Source: Hippophae tibetana | Taxonomy: Eukaryota > Streptophyta > Magnoliopsida > Rosales > Elaeagnaceae | Direction: 5' to 3' | Length of the DNA: 64,000 nt | NCBI GenBank assembly: GCA_037013495.1 | Contig: CM072803.1 | Location: 49,861,627-49,925,626, forward strand | Shown: positions 11,101 through 25,093 of the stretch, one piece after another | Position numbering within the stretch: position 1 is the first letter of the stretch | Layout: each line of letters starts with the position of its first letter | The notes under the pieces: generated by a model | Told to the model about the DNA's origin: nothing | Databases searched by the model: none | Seen by the model: only the letters and a program-made list of their open reading frames with translations | Made by a program: the position numbers and the translations under genes

Positions 11101-12528
11101 CAGAAAAACTTATAAATAAGTTAAAAATATTAATGTCAAAAAGGAGTTGAAAATGAGAATTGTTGATTTGTTATTTAGAATAATGAACAAAATGTGAAAT
11201 TTTAATAGTTTTGCATCTTAAGACATAGTAAATTTCAATTAAATATATCATAAATAAAAGAAATAAAACGTGTAGTATTTATTCCGCCAACTTTCTTTTT
11301 TAAAATAGACATGAGAAAAATGATTATGTTTTATTTCTCCCTTATTTATTTTTCACCATGATCTATGATTATTTTTTTACCTTTTTAAGTCTTAATACCC
11401 AGCACTCGCTAATTCATGCAAATTTTATTACCTAGCTTCCAAATGGAAAATGTGATGGAAAATGGTTGTTTTAGACATCATTTGTAAACTTTTTGTTATA
11501 AGCTAGCAAAAATTGCAATTATGGACGAGGATAATATTTTCCATCATATTTCTCTACTTTTTACTCTTAGAATAGGTTTGGAACGAACATTCTTAGGGAG
11601 AAAAGGGATAACCAAAGTAAATTGATTGCGATGTCATCCAACAAAACCAGAATAACTTATAAATAAGTTAAAAATATTAATGTCAAAAAGGGGTTTTAAA
11701 TGAGAATTGTTGATTAGTTATTTAGAATAATTAACAAAATTTGAACTTTTAATAGTTTTGCATCTTAAGACATAGTAAATTTCAATTAAATATATCATAA
11801 ATAAAAGGAAATAAAACGTGTAGTATTTATTCCGCCAACTTTCTTTTTTAAAATAGACATGAGAAAATGATTATGTTTTATTTCTCCCTTATTTATTTTT
11901 CACCATGATCTATGATTATTTTTTTACCTTTTTAAGTCTTAATACCCAGCACTCGCTAATTCATGCAAATTTTATTACCTAGCTTCCAAATGGAAAATGT
12001 GATGGAAAATGGTTGTTTTAGACATCATTTGTAAACTTTTTGTTACAAGCTAGCAAAAATTGCAATTATGGACGAGGATAATATTTTCCATCATATTTCT
12101 CTACTTTTTACTCTTAGAATAGGTTTGGAACGAACATTCTTAGGGAGAAAAGGGATAACCAAAGTAAATTGATTGCTATGTCATCCAACAAAACCAGAAT
12201 AACTTATAAATAAGTTAAAAATATTAATGTCAAAAAGGGGTTTTAAATGAGAATTGTTGATTTGTTATTTAGAATAATGAACAAAATTTGAACTTTTAAT
12301 AGTTTTGCATCTTAAGACATAGTAAATTTCAATTAAATATATCATAAATAAAAGGAAATAAAACGTGTAGTATTTATTCCGCCAACTTTCTTTTTTAAAA
12401 TAGACATGAGAAAATGATTATGTTTTATTTCTCCCTTATTTATTTTTCACCATGATCTATGATTATTTTTTTACCTTTTTAAGTCTTAATACCCAGCACT
12501 CGCAAATTCATGGAAATTTTATTACCTC
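8177..12528 (+). repeat. 9-mer HOR-1, copy 2 (eight matching units)
   Basis: Units start at 8177, 8716, 9263, 9803, 10349, 10888, 11435 and 11982 and pair one-to-one with 3284-7636. Differences are concentrated in tails: the units at 9803 and 10349 end in the C-type CCCCATAATC, where copy 1 has F and E tails. That points to conversion or crossover after duplication. The ninth position is occupied by a different chimeric unit at 12529. Confidence 0.9.
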
Positions 12529-13074
12529 CCTTCCAAATGGAAAATGTGATGGAAAATGGTTGTTTTAGACATCATTTGTAAACTTTTTGTTACAAGCTAG
12601 CAAAAATTGCAATTATGGACGAGGATAATATTTTCCATCATATTTCTCTACTTTTTACTCTTAGAATAGGTTTGGAACGAACATTCTTAGGGAGAAAAGG
12701 GATAACCAAAGTAAATTGATTGCGATGTCATCCAACAAAACCAGAATAACTTATAAATAAGTTAAAAATATTAATGTCAAAAAGGAGTTTTAAATGAGAA
12801 TTGTTGATTTGTTATTTAGAATAATGAACAAAATTTGAACTTTTAATAGTTTTGCATCTTAAGACATAGTAAATTTCAATTAAATATATCATAAATAAAA
12901 GGAAATAAAACGTGTAGTATTTATTCCGCCAACTTTCTTTTTTAAAATAGACATGAGAAAAATGATTATGTTTTATTTCTCCCTTATTTATTTTTCCCCA
13001 TAATCTATGATTTTTTTTACCTTTGTAAGTCTTAATACCCAGCACTCGCAAATTCATGCAAATTTTATTACCTC
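12529..13074 (+). repeat. Chimeric A/C monomer at the HOR-1 to 4-mer border
   Basis: This 546-bp unit is class A through GGAAATAAAACG, then class C from GAGAAAAATG onward with CCCCATAATC. The switch lies in about 12915-12960. It replaces the D unit expected as ninth member of HOR-1 and sits exactly where the repeat pattern changes. Its minus strand holds a chance 81-codon ORF (12812-13057), discussed under rejected items. Confidence 0.88.
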
Positions 13075-14708
13075 CCTTCCAAATGGAAAATGTGATGGAA
13101 AATGGTTGTTTTAGACATCATTTGTAAACTTTTTGTTACATAGCTAGCAAAAATTGCAATTATGAACGAGGATAATATTTTCCATCATATTTCTCTACTT
13201 TTTACTCTTAGAATAGGTTTGGAACGAACATTCTTAGGGAGAAAAGGGATAACCAAAGTCAAATTAATTACGATGCCATCCAACAAAACCAGAATAACTT
13301 ATAAATAAGTTAAAAATATTAATGTCAAAAAGGAGTGTAAAATGAGAATTGTTTATTTGTTATTTAGAATAATGAACAAAAGTTGAAATTTTAATAGTTT
13401 TGCATCTTAAGACATAGTAAATTTCAATTAAATATATCATAAATAAAAGGAAATAAAATGTGTAGTATTTATTCCGCCAACTTTATTTTTTAAAATAGAC
13501 ATGAGAAAATGATTATGTTTTATTTCTCCCTTATTTATTTTTCACCATGATCTATGATTATTTTTTTACCTTTTTAAGTCTTAATACCCAGCACTCGCAA
13601 ATTCATGGAAATTTTATTACCTCCCTTCCAAATGGAAAATGTGATGGAAAATGGTTGTTTTAGACATCATTTGTAAACTTTTTGTTACAAGCTAGCAAAA
13701 ATTGCAATTATGGACGAGGATAATATTTTCCATCATATTTCTCTACTTTTTACTCTTAGAATAGGTTTGGAACGAACATTCTTAGGGAGAAAAGGGATAA
13801 CCAAAGTAAATTGATTGCGATGTCATCCAACAAAACTAGAATAACTTATAAATAAGTTAAAAATATTAATGTCAAAAAGGAGTTTTAAATGAGAATTGTT
13901 GATTTGTTATTTAGAATAATGAACAAAATTTGAACTTTTAATAGTTTTGCATCTTAAGACATAGTAAATTTCAATTAAATATATCATAAATAAAAGGAAA
14001 TAAAACGTGTAGTATTTATTCCGCCAACTTTATTTTTTAAAATAGACATGAGAAAATGATTATGTTTTATTTCTCCCTTATTTATTTTTTCCATGATCTA
14101 TGATTATTATTTTTACCTTTGTAAGTCTTAATACCCAGCACTCGCAAATTCATGCAAATTTTATTACCTCCCTTCCAAATGGAAAATGTGATGGAAAATG
14201 GTTGTTTTAGACATCATTTTGTTACATAGCTAGCAAAAATTGCAATTATGGACGAGGATAATATTTTCCATCATATTTCTCTACTTTTTACTCTTAGAAT
14301 AGGTTTGGAACGAACATTCTTAGGGAGAAAATGGATAACCAAAGTCAAATTAATTACGATGCCATCCAACAAAACCAGAATAACTTATAAATAAGTTAAA
14401 AATATTAATGTCAAAAAGGAGTTGAAAATGAGAATTGTTTATTTGTTATTTAGAATAATGAACAAAATTTGAAATTTTAATAGTTTTGCATCTTAAGACA
14501 TAGTAAATTTCAATTAAATATATCATAAATAAAAGAAATAAAACGTGTAGTATTTATTCCGCCAACTTTCTTTTTTAAAATAGACATGAGAAAAATGATT
14601 ATGTTTTATTTCTCCCTTATTTATTTTTCCCCATAATCTATGATTTTTTTTTACCTTTGTAAGTCTTAATACCCAGCACTCGCAAATTCATGCAAATTTT
14701 ATTACCTC
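13075..14708 (+). repeat. Incomplete leading copy of the 4-mer (three units)
   Basis: Units start at 13075 (B), 13624 (F) and 14171 (D front with C tail, 538 bp). Compared with the two full 4-mers that follow, the A unit carrying GGGGTTTT is missing. The B unit here ends in the ATGGAAATTTTATTACC tail that normally belongs to that A unit, so a one-unit deletion by crossover in the tail explains it. Confidence 0.85.
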
Positions 14709-16889
14709 CCTTCCAAATGGAAAATGTGATGGAAAATGGTTGTTTTAGACATCATTTGTAAACTTTTTGTTACATAGCTAGCAAAAATTGCAATTATGAA
14801 CGAGGATAATATTTTCCATCATATTTCTCTACTTTTTACTCTTAGAATAGGTTTGGAACGAACATTCTTAGGGAGAAAAGGGATAACCAAAGTCAAATTA
14901 ATTACGATGCCATCCAACAAAACCAGAATAACTTATAAATAAGTTAAAAATATTAATGTCAAAAAGGAGTGTAAAATGAGAATTGTTTATTTGTTATTTA
15001 GAATAATGAACAAAAGTTGAAATTTTAATAGTTTTGCATCTTAAGACATAGTAAATTTCAATTAAATATATCATAAATAAAAGGAAATAAAATGTGTAGT
15101 ATTTATTCCGCCAACTTTCTTTTTTAAAATAGACATGAGAAAATGATTATGTTTTATTTCTCCCTTATTTATTTTTCACCATGATCTATGATTATTTTTT
15201 TACCTTTTTAAGTCTTAATACCCAGCACTCGCAAATTCATGGAAATTTTATTTCCTCCCTTCCAAATGGAAAATGTGACGGAAAATGGTTGTTTTAGACA
15301 TCATTTGTAAACTTTTTGTTACAAGCTAGCAAAAATTGCAATTATGGACGAGGATAATATTTTCCATCATATTTCTCTACTTTTTACTCTTAGAATAGGT
15401 TTGGAACGAACATTCTTAGGGAGAAAAGGGATAACCAAAGTAAATTGATTGCGATGTCATCCAACAAAACCAGAATAACTTATAAATAAGTTAAAAATAT
15501 TAATGTCAAAAAGGGGTTTTAAATGAGAATTGTTGATTTGTTATTTAGAATAATGAACAAAATTTGAACTTTTAATAGTTTTGCATCTTAAGACATAGTA
15601 AATTTCAATTAAATATATCATAAATAAAAGGAAATAAAACGTGTAGTATTTATTCCGCCAACTTTCTTTTTTAAAATAGACATGCGAAAATGATTATGTT
15701 TTATTTCTCCCTTATTTATTTTTCACCATGATCTATGATTATTTTTTTACCTTTTTAAGTCTTAATACCCAGCACTCGCAAATTCATGGAAATTTTATTA
15801 CCTCCCTTCCAAATGGAAAATGTGATGGAAAATGGTTGTTTTAGACATCATTTGTAAACTTTTTGTTACAAGCTAGCAAAAATTGCAATTATGGACGAGG
15901 ATAATATTTTCCATCATATTTCTCTACTTTTTACTCTTAGAATAGGTTTGGAACGAACATTCTTAGGGAGAAAAGGGATAACCAAAGTAAATTGATTGCG
16001 ATGTCATCCAACAAAACCAGAATAACTTATAAATAAGTTAAAAATATTAATGTCAAAAAGGAGTTTTAAATGAGAATTGTTGATTTGTTATTTAGAATAA
16101 TGAACAAAATTTGAACTTTTAATAGTTTTGCATCTTAAGACATAGTAAATTTCAATTAAATATATCATAAATAAAAGGAAATAAAACGTGTAGTATTTAT
16201 TCCGCCAACTTTATTTTTTAAAATAGACATGAGAAAATGATTATGTTTTATTTCTCCCTTATTTATTTTTTCCATGATCTATGATTATTATTTTTACCTT
16301 TGTAAGTCTTAATACCCAGCACTCGCAAATTCATGCAAATTTTATTACCTCCCTTCCAAATGGAAAATGTGATGGAAAATGGTTGTTTTAGACATCATTT
16401 TGTTACATAGCTAGCAAAAATTGCAATTATGGACGAGGATAATATTTTCCATCATATTTCTCTACTTTTTACTCTTAGAATAGGTTTGGAACGAACATTC
16501 TTAGGGAGAAAATGGATAACCAAAGTCAAATTAATTACGATGCCATCCAACAAAACCAGAATAACTTATAAATAAGTTAAAAATATTAATGTCAAAAAGG
16601 AGTTGAAAATGAGAATTGTTTATTTGTTATTTAGAATAATGAACAAAATTTGAAATTTTAATAGTTTTGCATCTTAAGACATAGTAAATTTCAATTAAAT
16701 ATATCATAAATAAAAGAAATAAAACGTGTAGTATTTATTCCGCCAACTTTCTTTTTTAAAATAGACATGAGAAAAATGATTATGTTTTATTTCTCCCTTA
16801 TTTATTTTTCCCCAAAATCTATGATTTTTTTTTACCTTTGTAAGTCTTAATACCCAGCACTCGCAAATTCATGCAAATTTTATTACCTC
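14709..16889 (+). repeat. 4-mer HOR, copy 1 (2181 bp)
   Basis: Units start at 14709 (B, 549), 15258 (A with AAGGGGTTTT, 547), 15805 (F, 547) and 16352 (D/C, 538). All four starts recur exactly 2181 bases later. The D/C unit is identical in layout to the one at 14171. Confidence 0.92.
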
Positions 16890-19072
16890 CCTTCCAAATG
16901 GAAAATGTGATGGAAAATGGTTGTTTTAGACATCATTTGTAAACTTTTTGTTACATAGCTAGCAAAAATTGCAATTATGAACGAGGATAATATTTTCCAT
17001 CATATTTCTCTACTTTTTACTCTTAGAATAGGTTTGGAACGAACATTCTTAGGGAGAAAAGGGATAACCAAAGTCAAATTAATTACGATGCCATCCAACA
17101 AAACCAGAATAACTTATAAATAAGTTAAAAATATTAATGTCAAAAAGGAGTGTAAAATGAGAATTGTTTATTTGTTATTTAGAATAATGAACAAAAGTTG
17201 AAATTTTAATAGTTTTGCATCTTAAGACATAGTAAATTTCAATTAAATATATCATAAATAAAAGGAAATAAAATGTGTAGTATTTATTCCGCCAACTTTC
17301 TTTTTTAAAATAGACATGAGAAAATGATTATGTTTTATTTCTCCCTTATTTATTTTTCACCATGATCTATGATTATTTTTTTACCTTTTTAAGTCTTAAT
17401 ACCCAGCACTCGCAAATTCATGGAAATTTTATTTCCTCCCTTCCAAATGGAAAATGTGATGGAAAATGGTTGTTTTAGACATCATTTGTAAACTTTTTGT
17501 TACAAGCTAGGAAAAATTGCAATTATGGACGAGGATAATATTTTCCATCATATTTCTCTACTTTTTACTCTTAGAATAGGTTTGGAACGAACATTCTTAG
17601 GGAGAAAAGGGATAACCAAAGTAAATTGATTGCGATGTCATCCAACAAAACCAGAATAACTTATAAATAAGTTAAAAATATTAATGTCAAAAAGGGGTTT
17701 TAAATGAGAATTGTTGATTTGTTATTTATAATAATGAACAAAATTTGAACTTTTAATAGTTTTGCATCTTAAGACATAGTAAATTTCAATTAAATATATC
17801 ATAAATAAAAGGAAATAAAACGTGTAGTATTTATTCCGCCAACTTTCTTTTTTAAAATAGACATGAGAAAATGATTATGTTTTATTTCTCCCTTATTTAT
17901 TTTTCACCATGATCTATGATTATTTTTTTACCTTTTTAAGTCTTAATACCCAGCACTCGCAAATTCATGGAAATTTTATTACCTCCCTTCCAAATGGAAA
18001 ATGTGATGGAAAATGGTTGTTTTAGACATCATTTGTAAACTCTTTGTTACAAGCTAGCAAAAATTGCAATTATGGACGAGGATAATATTTTCCATCATAT
18101 TTCTCTACTTTTTACTCTTAGAATAGGTTTGGAACGAACATTCTTAGGGAGAAAAGGGATAACCAAAGTAAATTGATTGCGATGTCATCCAACAAAACCA
18201 GAATAACTTATAAATAAGTTAAAAATATTAATGTCAAAAAGGAGTTTTAAATGAGAATTGTTGATTTGTTATTTAGAATAATGAACAAAATTTGAACTTT
18301 TAATAGTTTTGCATCTTAAGACATAGTAAATTTCAATTAAATATATCATAAATAAAAGGAAATAAAACGTGTAGTATTTATTCCGCCAACTTTATTTTTT
18401 AAAATAGACATGAGAAAATGATTATGTGTTATTTCTCCCTTATTTATTTTTTCCATGATCTATGATTATTATTTTTACCTTTGTAAGTCTTAATACCCAG
18501 CACTGGCAAATTCATGCAAATTTTATTACCTCCCTTCCAAATGGAAAATGTGATGGAAAATGATTGTTTTAGACATCATTTTGTTACATAGCTAGCAAAA
18601 ATTGCAATTATGGACGAGGATAATATTTTCCATCATATTTCTCTACTTTTTACTCTTAGAATAGGTTTGGAACGAACATTCTTAGGGAGAAAATGGATAA
18701 CCAAAGTCAAATTAATTACGATGCCATCCAACAAAACCAGAATAACTTATAAATAAGTTAAAAATATTAATGTCAAAAAGGAGTTGAAAATGAGAATTGT
18801 TTATTTGTTATTTAGAATAATGAACAAAATTTGAAATTTTAATAGTTTTGCATCTTAAGACATAGTAAATTTCAATTAAATATATCACAAATAAAAGGAA
18901 ATAAAACGTGTAGTATTTATTCCGCCAAATTTCTTTTTTAAAATAGACATGAGAAAATGATTATGTTTTATTTCTCCCTTATTTATTTTTCCCCATGATC
19001 TATGATTATTTTTTTTACCTTTGTAAGTCTTAATACCCAGCACTCGCAAATTCATGCAAATTTTATTACCTC
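16890..19072 (+). repeat. 4-mer HOR, copy 2
   Basis: Units start at 16890 (B), 17439 (A with AAGGGGTTTT), 17986 (F) and 18533 (D, 540). The first three match copy 1 at 2181-base spacing. The last keeps a true D tail (TCACAAAT, CCCCATGATC), so it also serves as the first unit of the 5-mer that follows. Confidence 0.9.
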
Positions 19073-21262
19073 CCTTCCAAATGGAAAATGTGATGGAAAA
19101 TGTTTGTTTTAGACATCATTTGTAAACTTTTTGTTACATAGCTAGCAAAAATTGCAATTATGGACGAGGATAATATTTTCCATCATATTTCTCTACTTTT
19201 TACTCTTAGAATGGGTTTGGAACCAACATTCTTAGGGAGAAAAAGGATAACCAAAGTCAAATTAATTACGATGCCATCCAACAAAACCAGAATAACTTAT
19301 AAATAAGTTAAAAATATTAATGTCAAAAAGGAGATGAAAATGAGAATTGTTTATTTGTTATTTAGAATAATGAACAAAGTTTGAAATTTTAATAGTTTTG
19401 CATCTTAAGACATAGTAAATTTCAATTAAATATATCATAAATAAAAGGAAATAATACGTGTAGTATTCATTCCGCCAACTTTCTTTTTTAAAATAGACAT
19501 GAGAAAATGATTATGTTTTATTTCTCCCTTATTTATTTTTCTCCATTATCTATGATTATTTTTTTACCTTTTTAAGTCTTAATACCCAGCACTCGCAAAT
19601 TCATGCAAATTTTATTACCTCCCTTCCAAATGGAAAATGTGATGGAAAATGGTTGTTTTAGACATCATTTGTAAACTTTTTGTTACAAGCTAGCAAAAAT
19701 TGCAATTATGGACGAGGATAATATTTTCCATCATATTTCTCTACTTTTTACTCTTAGAATGGGTTTGGAACCAACATTCTTAGGGAGAAAAGGGATAACC
19801 AAAGTAAATTGATTGCGATGCCATCCAACAAAACCAGAAAAACTTAGAAATAAGTTAAAAATATTAATGTCAAAAAGGAGTTGAAAATGAGAATTGTTGA
19901 TTTGTTATTTAGAATAATGAACAAAATGTGAAATTTTAATAGTTTTGCATCTTAAGACATAGTAAATTTCAATTAAATATATCATAAATAAAAGAAATAA
20001 AACGTGTAGTATTTATTCCGCCAACTTTCTTTTTTAAAATAGACATGAGAAAAATGATTATGTTTTATTTCTCCCTTATTTATTTTTCCCCATAATCTAT
20101 GATTTTTTTTACCTTTGTAAGTCTTAATACCCAGCACTCGCAAATTCATGCAAATTTTATTACCTCCCTTCCAAATGGAAAATGTGATGGAAAATGGTTG
20201 TTTTAGACATCATTTGTAAACTTTTTGTTACATAGCTAGCAAAAATTGCAATTATGAACGAGGATAATATTTTCCATCATATTTCTCTACTTTTTACTCT
20301 TAGAATAGGTTTGGAACGAACATTCTTAGGGAGAAAAGGGATAACCAAAGTCAAATTAATTACGATGCCATCCAACAAAACCAGAATAACTTATAAATAA
20401 GTTAAAAATATTAATGTCAAGAAGGAGTGTAAAATGAGAATTGTTTATTTGTTATTTAGAATAATGAACAAAAGTTGAAATTTTAATAGTTTTGCATCTT
20501 AAGACATAGTAAATTTCAATTAAATATATCATAAATAAAAGGAAATAAAATGTGTAGTATTTATTCCGCCAACTTTCTTTTTTAAAATAGACATGAGAAA
20601 ATGATTATGCTTTATTTCTCCCTTATTTATTTTTCACCATGATCTATGATTATTTTTTTACCTTTTTAAGTCTTAATACCCAGCACTCGCAAATTCATGG
20701 AAATTTTATTACCTCCCTTCCAAATGGAAAATGTGATGGAAAATGGTTGTTTTAGACATCATTTGTAAACTTTTTGTTACAAGCTAGCAAAAATTGCAAT
20801 TATGGACGAGGATAATATTTTCCATCATATTTCTCTACTTTTTACTCTTAGAATAGTTTTGGAACGAACATTCTTAGGGAGAAAAGGGATAACCAAAGTA
20901 AATTGATTGCGATGTCATCCAACAAAACCAGAATAACTTATAAATAATTTAAAAATATTAATGTCAAAAAGGAGTTTTAAATGAGAATTGTTGATTTGTT
21001 ATTTAGAATAATGAACAAAATTTGAACTTTTAATAGTTTTGCATCTTAGGACATAGTAAATTTCAATTAAATATATCATAAATAAAAGGAAATAAAACGT
21101 GTAGTATTTATTCCGCCAACTTTATTTTTTAAAATAGACATGAGAAAATGATTATGTTTTATTTCTCCCTTATTTATTTTTTCCATGATCTATGATTATT
21201 ATTTTTACCTTTGTAAGTCTTAATACCCAGCACTCGCAAATTCTTGCAAATTTTATTACCTC
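18533..21262 (+). repeat. 5-mer HOR, copy 1 (2730 bp): D-E-C-B-F
   Basis: Units start at 18533 (D), 19073 (E), 19622 (C, 545), 20167 (B) and 20716 (F). The same order recurs from 21263. Private changes such as ACTTAGAAATAAG at the C unit and AGGAGATG at the E unit are not shared by copy 2, so the copies have had time to diverge a little. Confidence 0.88.
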
Positions 21263-23446
21263 CCTTCCAAATGGAAAATGTGATGGAAAATGGTTGTTTT
21301 AGACATCATTTTGTTACATAGCTAGCAAAAATTGTAATTATGGACGAGGATAATATTTTCCATCATATTTCTCTACTTTTTACTCTTAGAATAGGTTTGG
21401 AACGAACATTCTTAGGGAGAAAATGGATAACCAAAGTCAAATTAATTACGATGCCATCCAACAAAACCAGAATAACTTATAAATAAGTTAAAAATATTAA
21501 TGTCAAAAAGGAGTTGAAAATGAGAATTGTTTTTTTGTTATTTAGAATAATGAACAAAATTTGAAATTTTAATAGTTTTGCATCTTAAGACATAGTAAAT
21601 TTCAATTAAATATATCACAAATAAAAGGAAATAAAACGTGTAGTATTTATTCCGCCAACTTTCTTTTTTAAAATAGACATGAGAAAATGATTATGTTTTA
21701 TTTCTCCCTTATTTATTTTTCCCCATGATCTATGATTTTTTTTTTACCTTTGTAAGTCTTAATACCCAGCACTCGCAAATTCATGCAAATTTTATTACCT
21801 CCCTTCCAAATGGAAAATGTGATGGAAAATGGTTGTTTTAGACATCATTTGTAAACTTTTTGTTACATAGCTAGCAAAAATTGCAATTATGGACGAGGAT
21901 AATATTTTCCATCATATTTCTCTACTTTTTACTCTTAGAATGGGTTTGGAACCAACCTTCTTAGGGAGAAAAAGGATAACCAAAGTCAAATTAATTACGA
22001 TGCCATCCAACAAAACCAGAATAACTTATAAATAAGTTAAAAATATTAATGTCAAAAAGGAGTTGAAAATGAGAATTGTTTATTTGTTATTTAGAATAAT
22101 GAACAAAGTTTGAAATTTTAATAGTTTTGCATCTTAAGACATAGTAAATTTCAATTAAATATATCTTAAATAAAAGGAAATAATACGTGTAGTATTTATT
22201 CCGCCAACTTTCTTTTTTAAAATAGACATGAGAAAATGATTATGTTTTATTTCTCCCTTATTTATTTTTCTCCATTATCTATGATTATTTTTTTACCTTT
22301 TTAAGTCTTAATACCCAGCACTCGCAAATTCATGCAAATTTTATTACCTCCCTTCCAAATGGAAAATGTGATGGAAAATGGTTGTTTTAGACATCATTTG
22401 TAAACTTTTTGTTACAAGCTAGCAAAAATTGCAATTATGGACGAGGATAATATTTTCCATCATATTTCTCTACTTTTTACTCTTAGAATGGGTTTGGAAC
22501 CAACATTCTTAGGGAGAAAAGGGATAACCAAAGTAAATTGATTGCGATGCCATCGAACAAAACCAGAATAACTTATAAATAAGTTAAAAATATTAATGTC
22601 AAAAAGGAGTTGAAAATGAGAATTGTTGATTTGTTATTTAGAATAATGAACAAAATGTGAAATTTTAATAGTTTTGCATCTTAAGACATAGTAAATTTCA
22701 ATTAAATATATCATAAATAAAAGAAATAAAACGTGTAGTATTTATTCCGCCAACTTTCTTTTTTAAAATAGACATGAGAAAAATGATTATGTTTTATTTC
22801 TCCCTTATTTATTTTTCCCCATAATCTATGATTTTTTTTTTTACCTTTGTAAGTCTTAATACCCAGCACTCGCAAATTCATGCAAATTTTATTACCTCCC
22901 TTCCAAATGGAAAATGTGATGGAAAATGGTTGTTTTAGACATCATTTGTAAACTTTTTGTTACATAGCTAGCAAAAATTGCAATTATGAACGAGGATAAT
23001 ATTTTCCATCATATTTCTCTACTTTTTACTCTTAGAATAGGTTTGGAACGAACATTCTTAGGGAGAAAAGGGATAACCAAAGTCAAATTAATTACGATGC
23101 CATCTAACAAAACCAGAATAACTTATAAATAAGTTTAAAATATTAATGTCAAAAAGGAGTGTAAAATGAGAATTGTTTATTTGTTATTTAGAATAATGAA
23201 CAAAAGTTGAAATTTTAATAGTTTTGCATCTTAAGACATAGTAAATTTCAATTAAATATATCATAAATAAAAGGAAATAAAATGTGTAGTATTTATTCCG
23301 CCAACTTTCTTTTTTAAAATAGACATGAGAAAATGATTATGTTTTATTTCTCCCTTATTTATTTTTTCCATGATCTATGATTTTTTTTTTACCTTTGTAA
23401 GTCTTAATACCCAGCACTCGCAAATTCATGCAAATTTTATTACCTC
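21263..23446 (+). repeat. 5-mer HOR, copy 2 (first four units): D-E-C-B
   Basis: Units start at 21263 (D, 539), 21802 (E), 22351 (C, carrying CCATCGAAC) and 22899 (B front, tail TCCATGATC with a T run). Spacing to copy 1 is 2729-2732. The expected F unit is replaced by a C' unit at 23447. Confidence 0.86.
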
Positions 23447-25093
23447 CCTTCCAAATGTAAAATGTGATGGAAAATGGTTGTTTTAGACATCATTTGTAAA
23501 CATTTTGTTACATAGCTAGCAAAAATTGCAATTATGGACGAGGATAATATTTTCCATCATATTTCTCTACTTTTTACTCTTAGAATGGGTTTAGAACCAA
23601 CATTCTTAGGGAGAAAAGGGATAACCAAAGTAAATTGATTGCGATGCCATCCAACAAAACCAGAATAACTTATAAATAAGTTAAAAATATTAATGTCAAA
23701 AAGGAGTTGAAAATGAGAATTGTTGATTTGTTATTTAGAATAATGAACAAAATGTGAAATTTTAATAGTTTTGCATCTTAAGACATAGTAAATTTCAATT
23801 AAATATATCATAAATAAAAGAAATAAAACGTGTAGTATTTATTCCGCCAACTTTCTTTTTTAAAATAGACATGAGAAAAATGATTATGTTTTATTTCTCC
23901 CTTATTTATTTTTCCCCATAATCTATGATTTTTTTTTTTACCTTTGTAAGTCTTAATACCCAGCACTCGCAAATTCATGCAAATTTTATTACCTCCCTTC
24001 CAAATGGAAAATGTGATGGAAAATGGTTGTTTTAGACATCATTTGTAAACTTTTTGTTACATAGCTAGCAAAAATTGCAATTATGAACGAGGATAATATT
24101 TTCCATCATATTTCTCTACTTTTTACTCTTAGAATAGGTTTGGAACGAACATTCTTAGGGAGAAAAGGGATAACCAAAGTCAAATTAATTACGATGCCAT
24201 CTAACAAAACCAGAATAACTTATAAATAAGTTTAAAATATTAATGTCAAAAAGGAGTGTAAAATGAGAATTGTTTATTTGTTATTTAGAATAATGAACAA
24301 AAGTTGAAATTTTAATAGTTTTGCATCTTAAGACATAGTAAATTTCAATTAAATATATCATAAATAAAAGAAATAAAACGTGTAGTATTTATTCCGCCAA
24401 CTTTCTTTTTTAAAATAGACATGAGAAAAATGATTATGTTTTATTTCTCCCTTATTTATTTTTCCCCATAATCTATGATTTTTTTTTTACCTTTGTAAGT
24501 CTTAATACCCAGCACTCGCAAATTCATGCAAATTTTATTACCTCCCTTCCAAATGGAAAATGTGATGGAAAATGGTTGTTTTAGACATCATTTGTAAACT
24601 TTTTGTTACATAGCTAGCAAAAATTGCAATTATGAACGAGGATAATATTTTCCATCATATTTCTCTACTTTTTACTCTTAGAATAGGTTTGGAACGAACA
24701 TTCTTAGGGAGAAAAGGGATAACCAAAGTCAAATTAATTACGATGCCATCTAACAAAACCAGAATAACTTATAAATAAGTTTAAAATATTAATGTCAAAA
24801 AGGAGTGTAAAATGAGAATTGTTTATTTGTTATTTAGAATAATGAACAAAAGTTGAAATTTTAATAGTTTTGCATCTTAAGACATAGTAAATTTCAATTA
24901 AATATATCATAAATAAAAGGAAATAAAATGTGTAGTATTTATTCCGCCAACTTTCTTTTTTAAAATAGACATGAGAAAATGATTATGTTTTATTTCTCCC
25001 TTATTTATTTTTCACCATGATCTATGATTATTTTTTTACCTTTTTAAGTCTTAATACCCATCACTCGCAAATTCATGGAAATTTTATTACCTC
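23447..25093 (+). repeat. C'-B/C-B zone, local single-unit expansion
   Basis: Units start at 23447 (C', with AAATGTAAAATG and GTAAACATTTTG), 23996 (B front, C tail) and 24545 (B). The fronts of the last two are near-identical, and the tail of the middle one equals that of the C' unit. The middle unit is therefore what an unequal crossover between a C' and a B unit would add. The C-B-C'-B lineage recurs at 28905, 33828 and 37105 without this extra unit. Confidence 0.82.

Noticed and set aside
12812..13057. An 81-codon open reading frame on the minus strand.
   Set aside because: It lies wholly inside satellite unit 12529-13074, is made of low-complexity K, N, Y, I, F and L residues expected from AT-rich sequence, and is open because this chimeric unit joins an A middle to a C tail. 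Related units hold the same sequence without an ORF of this length. No domain or signal is recognisable.
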